Shown piece by piece: positions 59,020 through 64,000 of a DNA stretch of 64,000 nt. Every line of letters begins with the position of its first letter. The first letter of the stretch is position 1. This DNA is from Prorocentrum cordatum (taxonomy: Eukaryota; Sar; Dinophyceae; Prorocentrales; Prorocentraceae). The position numbers and the translations under genes were made by a program. A model generated the notes under the pieces. It saw only the letters and a list, made by a program, of their open reading frames with translations. It was not told where the DNA came from and did not search any database. The stretch lies in the NCBI GenBank assembly GCA_963575745.1, contig CAUYUJ010015717.1:1-64000 (forward strand). Direction: 5' to 3'.

Positions 59020-59915
59020 TACGGGCCAGACGCGACCCGATTCCGAGTTGGCTGGGGCGTCGCAGTGCCCAGGCAGGGCCAGGCCGTGGTCGGCCACTGC
59101 GGCGCGCTGCCTGCCCCTGTCCAGGCGTCACCGCGAGCGGAGTTTTGGGGCGGCCCTGCAGGTGCTGCAGGTCGCAGCCCCGCCAATGGTGCTCTGCACC
59201 GGCCACCTCCCCCTTGTGCTCGGCTTCGGGGAGGGCGTGCCGTGGGCTGCAGCGGCTGGCAGGCCGAACCGCGACGTGTGGCCCCGCATCTTGGCCAAGA
59301 TCGAGGACCTCGGCGGCATGGGGTGCGTTTCCAGTACGTGGAAGGCCACACGGCAGCAGGCATCCACAATCACGGCAACGATTGGGCGGACACCATGGCC
59401 TCCTCGGTACCAAGCTGCACGCCGCCACCGTCGCCGCGAACTGCACCGTCCACGAGCTGCTCGGGAAGATTCGGCAAGTCGAGTGCCACGTCGCCAACGT
59501 CAACGCGGCCATGGCGGACGGCGCGGTGATGGATTACAGGCAGGGGGCGCCAGACGGCAGGCGCAAGGGCAAGCGGGCCAGCCGCAAGCCGCGCGAGCCG
59601 CAGTCGCACTTCAGGCACTCCTTTTTCCCCGTCAGCAAGCTGTGGAGGTGCGCATGGTGCCGCGCAAATGCGTTAACCAGCAGGGGGCGCAGGAAGCTCG
59701 AGCGTCAACACTGCATCGCGAGCGGCCTGTTCGAGAAGTGCCTGCTCGACCAAGGCAAGAGCGACCAGGACCTGAGACACCACCGCAATCTGAGCGCCAG
59801 CGACAAGCGTGAGCTCGGCACGAGCTCGACTTCGACGGCACTGGCAGGCCGCCCAAGCGCCACAAGAGCACGCAGTCGACACCATCAAGTCCTGCCTGAA
59901 GCGCACCTGCCCTGA
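59020..59915 (+). pseudogene. non-LTR retrotransposon remnant: RNase H domain and C-terminal region
   Basis: Homology-like content moves through three frames. They are FRVGWGVAVPRQGQAVVGHC and SPRAEFWG (59041-59150); ALQVLQVAAPPMVLCTGHLP, then NRDVWPRILAKIEDLGGMG (59150-59325); VRFQYVEGHTAAGIHNHGND and WADTMAS (59325-59400). A basic tail with HSFFPVSKLWRCAWCRANA follows (59600-59660). Order and spacing fit RNase HI of LINE elements: GW strand, RAE(F/L)W with the catalytic Glu, V.TD (here CTGH, so the Asp is lost), VEGH, and the final Asp in GNDWAD. At least three frame changes and the lost Asp make it inactive. No reverse transcriptase was recognised upstream. Confidence 0.6.
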
Positions 59916-61080
59916 CGACCGCAACGAGAAGGATGCGGAGGACTACGCGAGGACCCGCTTCGACGACACCAGCCCGGCGACGAGCACCGTTCCGGGGGCG
60001 ATCGTGTCGGCGACCGTGTTGGGGACATGCGCGGCTTCTGTCGGACGACCACCTGGGCGAGGACAGCCCCCGGGCCCCCCCGACCACCAAGCAGCAGGCG
60101 GTCGTCGGGCTAGCACCTTTTCGAGGAGACCCGCCATCAGACCGAGTGGGGAGGGCACGCTGTCCCGCCGCCGACCAAGGCGCCGAGGCTGGAGGCGCAG
60201 CTGGGGGCGCCGCCTGCCAAGCGCGCCCGTGGGGCAGAAGCCAATCGGGCAGATCGGATGACGCCGACAGAGCTGCGGCCTGGCCCGAAAAAACTGATCG
60301 AAAATATTCAAAATATGTTTCGAATGATACTTGGCACATACAAGCTCGTTGAAATCGATCATATTGTCTTTGGCGCACAACGCTTCAACAAACTCGACCA
60401 TAAGGTATGAAACTCAATGTCGCGTGGAAACTAAATCGATCCCAAATGCAAATGCAATCTAGAAATTGATTAGTGATCGTGATATCAATCGATTCCTGCT
60501 GGTGCTCCGCCAGCAGCCAGCCGCACGGGGGGCACAGGCTGCTCGTAGGAGGCGGCATGGTCGGGTGCATCAGCTGCGGCATGTACGGCACGAGCTCGCG
60601 CTGCGGGCTGTTGACGGCATGCCGGCCTGAGGATAGCACCAGTGGGAGCCTTCGCAGGAGGAGGATAACCATTCGCTGAGGGTCGCCACCCAACGAGGGA
60701 GGCCAGCTTTGATGTGCCAAGGCTGGTGCGCGTAGGCGACCCTGAGATCGCCTGGCTGCAGCTCACGTGATCCGCGCAGTGTGGAGGTCTTCACTGTTGA
60801 AACCTCCCCACAGTCTGCGCAAGCGTGCAGGTTTTCTGCCCGTGCCGCTGGCTGAGGCACGCCTCGCCTCCTACCTGTCTGAACGTGGTCAGTCCCCTGC
60901 GTCGGTGAGGATGAGTTCGTGGACCCTCTTGAGTGCTGTGCCGCGCGGGTATAGCCTTGTCAGGGCCAAGGTAGGTTTGCATGGCGGCAGTACCTGGTAG
61001 ACGGGGGTGGTAAGGGGGGGCTCTCTCTCTCTCTCTCTCTCTCACTTTTCCTGACTCAGTCGGCCTCGTCACGTTATGTA
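59916..61080. other. no gene recognised
   Basis: Mixed composition; AT-richer at 60290-60480; CT run at 61020-61042. Open frames on both strands lack recognisable content. Confidence 0.35.
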
Positions 61081-61084
61081 TACC

Positions 61085-61158
61085 GCGGTCCCGATCGTCA
61101 TCTTCAGCATCGTCAGCACCATCCTCACCACCACCATCATCATCAACAGGATTAGCCA

Positions 61159-61241
<83 letters not shown>

Positions 61242-61467
61242 GCATCAGCATCAGCATCATCATCATAATCATCGCCATCATCATCACCATCATCATCACC
61301 AATAATATCATCATCACCATCACCATCATCATCGACATCGTCATCGTCACCATCATCGTCCTCATCATCCTCATCATGATCCTCAGCCTCATCGTCATCG
61401 TCATCGTCAGCATCATCTTCATCGTCATCATCATGATATTCGTCATCATCTGCATCATCATAATCAT

Positions 61468-61498
<31 letters not shown>

Positions 61499-61502
61499 AT
61501 CG

Positions 61503-61573
<71 letters not shown>

Positions 61574-61661
61574 GTCATCGTCATCGTCATCGTCGTCATC
61601 ATCATCATCATCATGATCAGCATCATCATCATCATCAGCATCATCATCATCATCATCATCA

Positions 61662-61701
<40 letters not shown>

Positions 61702-61745
61702 TGTCATCATTATCATCATCGTCATCAGCATCATCATCCTCCATC
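61085..61745. repeat. CAT/ATC trinucleotide array, about 660 bases
   Basis: CATCATCATC with AGC, CGT and ACC islands. The Asp-rich minus-strand frame and the Ile/Ser-rich plus frame are artefacts. Confidence 0.97.
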
Positions 61746-62119
61746 ATCGACCCTGCTTTCTTCGCCACGCGCAGATACTCCTGGAATTGCTCCAGTGCCC
61801 GTTTTTCGTCGCCACGACCAGGTTCGCCTCGTAGATATCCGATGCCCGCTCATCGTCGCCACGGCTGCATTCGCTTCGGTGCGCCCCAGGAAAGGTCTGG
61901 GTAGCAGCGGTATGAGTATCTCTCCGTCCCCCAGGAACCGCGTCGTGAAGCACGAGGGGCCCCCTTCTGGGGGGACCGCCAGCGAGCTCGGGTCCGACGC
62001 GAGCTACGAGGTGGTGTGGATGCCCACTGACCGCGATGGGGAGGAGGCCGTGCGCGGGAGGGTGAATGGTGACCGTGGTGGCGGAGGCGGATGAGGCGGA
62101 TGAGGGAGGACGAGAGGAT

Positions 62120-62173
62120 CACAATGTGGAGGAAAACGAGGGGGAGGAGGAGGAGGAGGAGGAGGAGGAGGAG

Positions 62174-62215
<42 letters not shown>

Positions 62216-62690
62216 GAGGAGGAGGGCGACGCCAGCAACGATAACGACGACGACGACGCGAAGGTGATAGAGGAGACGGAAGAGTGAGGAGAGGAGAGGG
62301 GAGAGGTGATAGAAAGAGAAAGTAGTATCGAGGAGGAGCAGGAGGAGGAGGAGGAGGAGGAGGAGGAGGAGGAGCATTATATTAGCCAGTAGGGGAGATG
62401 AGGATGAGGATAAAGATGAGGGCGTGAAGAGGGGGAGGAGGAGGAGGGGAGGAGGAGGAGGGAGGAGGAGGAGGAGGAGGGAGGAGGAGGAGGAGGAGGA
62501 GGAGCGGGGCGAGCATGAGTGCGAGGATGAGGAGGAGTGGGAGGAGGAGGAGGAGGAGGAGGAGGAGGAGGAGGAGGAGGTTCGCAGCAGGCGAAGGGAG
62601 AGGAGGGGGAGAAGGATTCGGAGGAAGAAGAGGAGGAGGAGGAGGAGGAGGAGGAGGGATGAGGATTTCGAGCAGTTCGTTGATACGGAG
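62120..62690. repeat. GAG/GGA trinucleotide array
   Basis: GAGGAGGAG blocks with GAC and GAT islands. Purine-only on +; Glu-rich and Ser/Pro-rich frames are artefacts. Confidence 0.95.
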
Positions 62691-62862
62691 AAGCTGCGAT
62701 GAGCGGCCTTGCCTGCATGAGTGGCAGTTTGCGTATGCGTAAACAGGATTGCTCCGTCGTCCAGCCGTAGCGCGCAGGAGGGAGGGGGAAGGGGAGGTTA
62801 GGAGGAGGGAGGAGGGTTGCCACACCCCCCGTGATCCGAACTTCTCCTCGTCCTGTCGTCTC

Positions 62863-62985
62863 AGCCCTGGAGGCCGGCCTGCTGAGGGACCTGGCCGGCA
62901 ACCCCGTCACCGCCTGCGGCCTCTACCACGACGTCGGCGGGCTCTCGCCCCACCTGGCCTGTCTCCTCCCTCCGCTTTCCCTCCT
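62863..62985 (+). CDS. possible exon in the style of gene X
   Basis: After a CGTCTCAG acceptor the frame reads LEAGLLRDLAGNPVTACGLY, then HDVGGLSPHLACLLP. Short, with two Cys. The 3' end is unclear because pyrimidine-rich DNA follows. Confidence 0.4.
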
Positions 62986-63382
62986 CCTCCCTCCCGGAAG
63001 AAAGGACAGCGACACCACCACCACGTGGTGCGACCTCCAGCGAGGCGTTGCACGATGCCTCCCAAGCAGGGGCACAGGGGCGGGGCTGTCTTGAGCGGGG
63101 AGGGGGCACCGCACTACCAAGAGGACCCCCGCCTGACTCCTCGCGCTGCTGGTGGTGTTGTCGCTGCTCCTGGTTCCGAGTCCTCCTGCTGCTGCATCCT
63201 CCTGCTCCCTCCAGCTCCTCCCGACGACGATAGTCCATTTTCTGGGCGGCTCTTTGTCCTTCTTGAACTCCTACGTGGACTCCAGGGAGTGTCTCCAGGC
63301 ACCTCCAGAGGCTGGAGGGAGGAGGATGGAGATCACTCCTCCTCACCATCCTTCCTTCTCCTTTCTCCCCTCTCTCCGCGCG

Positions 63383-63430
63383 GCTGGTGCCAGAGGTGCG
63401 CCTTGTGGCCTTCCAAGCGGCCCCATACAA
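63383..63430 (+). CDS. possible short exon with a consensus donor
   Basis: Reads RLVPEVRLVAFQAAPY and is followed by GTGAGTTC, a textbook 5' splice site. The upstream limit is not clear. Confidence 0.35.
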
Positions 63431-63851
63431 GTGAGTTCACTGCCTCTGTGCACGTCTGCCTCCGAGCACCGGCTGGCGGCCGAGCCTCGGCTGCTGGCAG
63501 GGGCAGCACCCGCGACCGTGCCGGCGCTACTGGCGCGGCGGCCTCCTGCGCAACAGGCAGCCCGCAGCGGGCCGAAGCGCGGACGGGAACGCGGCCGCAG
63601 CGGGCGCAGATCCCCGACGCGGGGCTCCACGGCCTCCTCCGCTTCGCACACGGCATGCGCCCCAGGCGCCGCCCGCGGCCATGGCGCGCGCGAGTGCCGA
63701 CTCACGCGCCGCACGCGGAAATACGAACTTGTTGGGGCCAAGGAAGGGCTTTGGTTTCCGAGCCACTCCTTCGGCCCAGGTCGGATAACTTCCTGGCCGT
63801 CCGTAGATAGAAAAGCCCCTTCGTCTCCAACTTGGCTTACGTCTCGCGGGC

Positions 63852-64000
63852 GCCGCTACACGCGTCGCGCTCGCCGCGCCCAAGGCGCTGCTGCGCAAGC
63901 TGGAGCCATGCATCCCGGTGACGACCCTAGAAGCCGTCGCCGACTGCGGTGCAGGCAAGACGCCGATGTGGGGACCATTGTGGATTCAGAGGGGCGAGGC
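63852..64000 (+). CDS. possible exon running off the window
   Basis: The frame reads RVALAAPKALLRKLEPCIPV, then TTLEAVADCGAGKTPMWGPL and WIQRGE to the last base. Protein-like composition, no stop, no recognised family. Confidence 0.42.

Noticed and set aside
60791-61834. Asp-rich 325-codon minus frame and Ile/Ser-rich plus frame
   Set aside because: They come from the CAT array.

Overview
This window looks like nuclear DNA of a dinoflagellate. The species cannot be named from the sequence. Five things point there. (1) The DNA is GC-rich and gene-poor, with very large trinucleotide and dinucleotide arrays. (2) A degenerate copy of the dinoflagellate spliced leader lies at 11692-11714, just upstream of an ORF. 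(3) Reading-frame continuity across exons supports introns with GT, GC and GA donors and AG acceptors. (4) Several introns are themselves repeats with inverted repeats or direct repeats at their edges, i.e. introner-like. (5) Decayed retroelement/recombinase ORFs resemble families I associate, from memory, with dinoflagellate genomes. All convincing coding sequence is on the + strand.

Layout. 1-11600: no convincing gene; an AGT array (745-2094), an ACG array (7683-8149), a CAC-rich tract (about 10705-11310), degenerate decamer repeats and two hairpins. 11692-12857: spliced-leader relic followed by a 355-codon ORF broken by one TAG. 14375-18955: a two-exon gene for a protein of about 1474 residues of unknown function; it has an apparent -1 frameshift near its start and a 157-base introner-like intron. 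20732-21328: a near-600-base palindrome.

21604 to at least 33356, and probably much further: an intron-rich gene ('gene X') for a secreted protein. It starts with a signal peptide and continues as a series of domains resembling the bacterial pre-peptidase C-terminal (PPC) beta-sandwich, plus a small Cys-rich module. The 5' introns can be placed by frame, and several belong to dispersed repeat families. Further exon-like pieces of similar style lie at 35.8, 39.5-40.6, 55.8-57.1 and 62.8-64.0 kb. They could be the 3' part of the same gene or a tandem paralogue. The introns hold a 112-base minisatellite (26.3-27.0 kb), a decamer array (27.1-28.2 kb) and a CTA array (28.2-28.7 kb).

43.9-49.9 kb: a decayed mobile element. 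Its ORFs are a Cys-rich membrane ORF, a 'WHHHVLLYR' ORF, an 'ENP/KPT' ORF and a tyrosine recombinase. It is bracketed by two same-orientation arrays of an ~80-base satellite. 51.1-53.1 kb: a 153-base satellite split by an AT-richer insert. 53.8-54.4 kb: GT/GTGC array. 59.0-59.9 kb: a frameshifted RNase H domain from a non-LTR retrotransposon. 57.1-62.7 kb: CAT and GAG arrays.

No tRNA, rRNA or CRISPR array was recognised. The strongest candidates for something new are the introner families caught in gene X and in the 14.4-19.0 kb gene, the large PPC-repeat secreted protein, and the large two-exon protein of unknown function.
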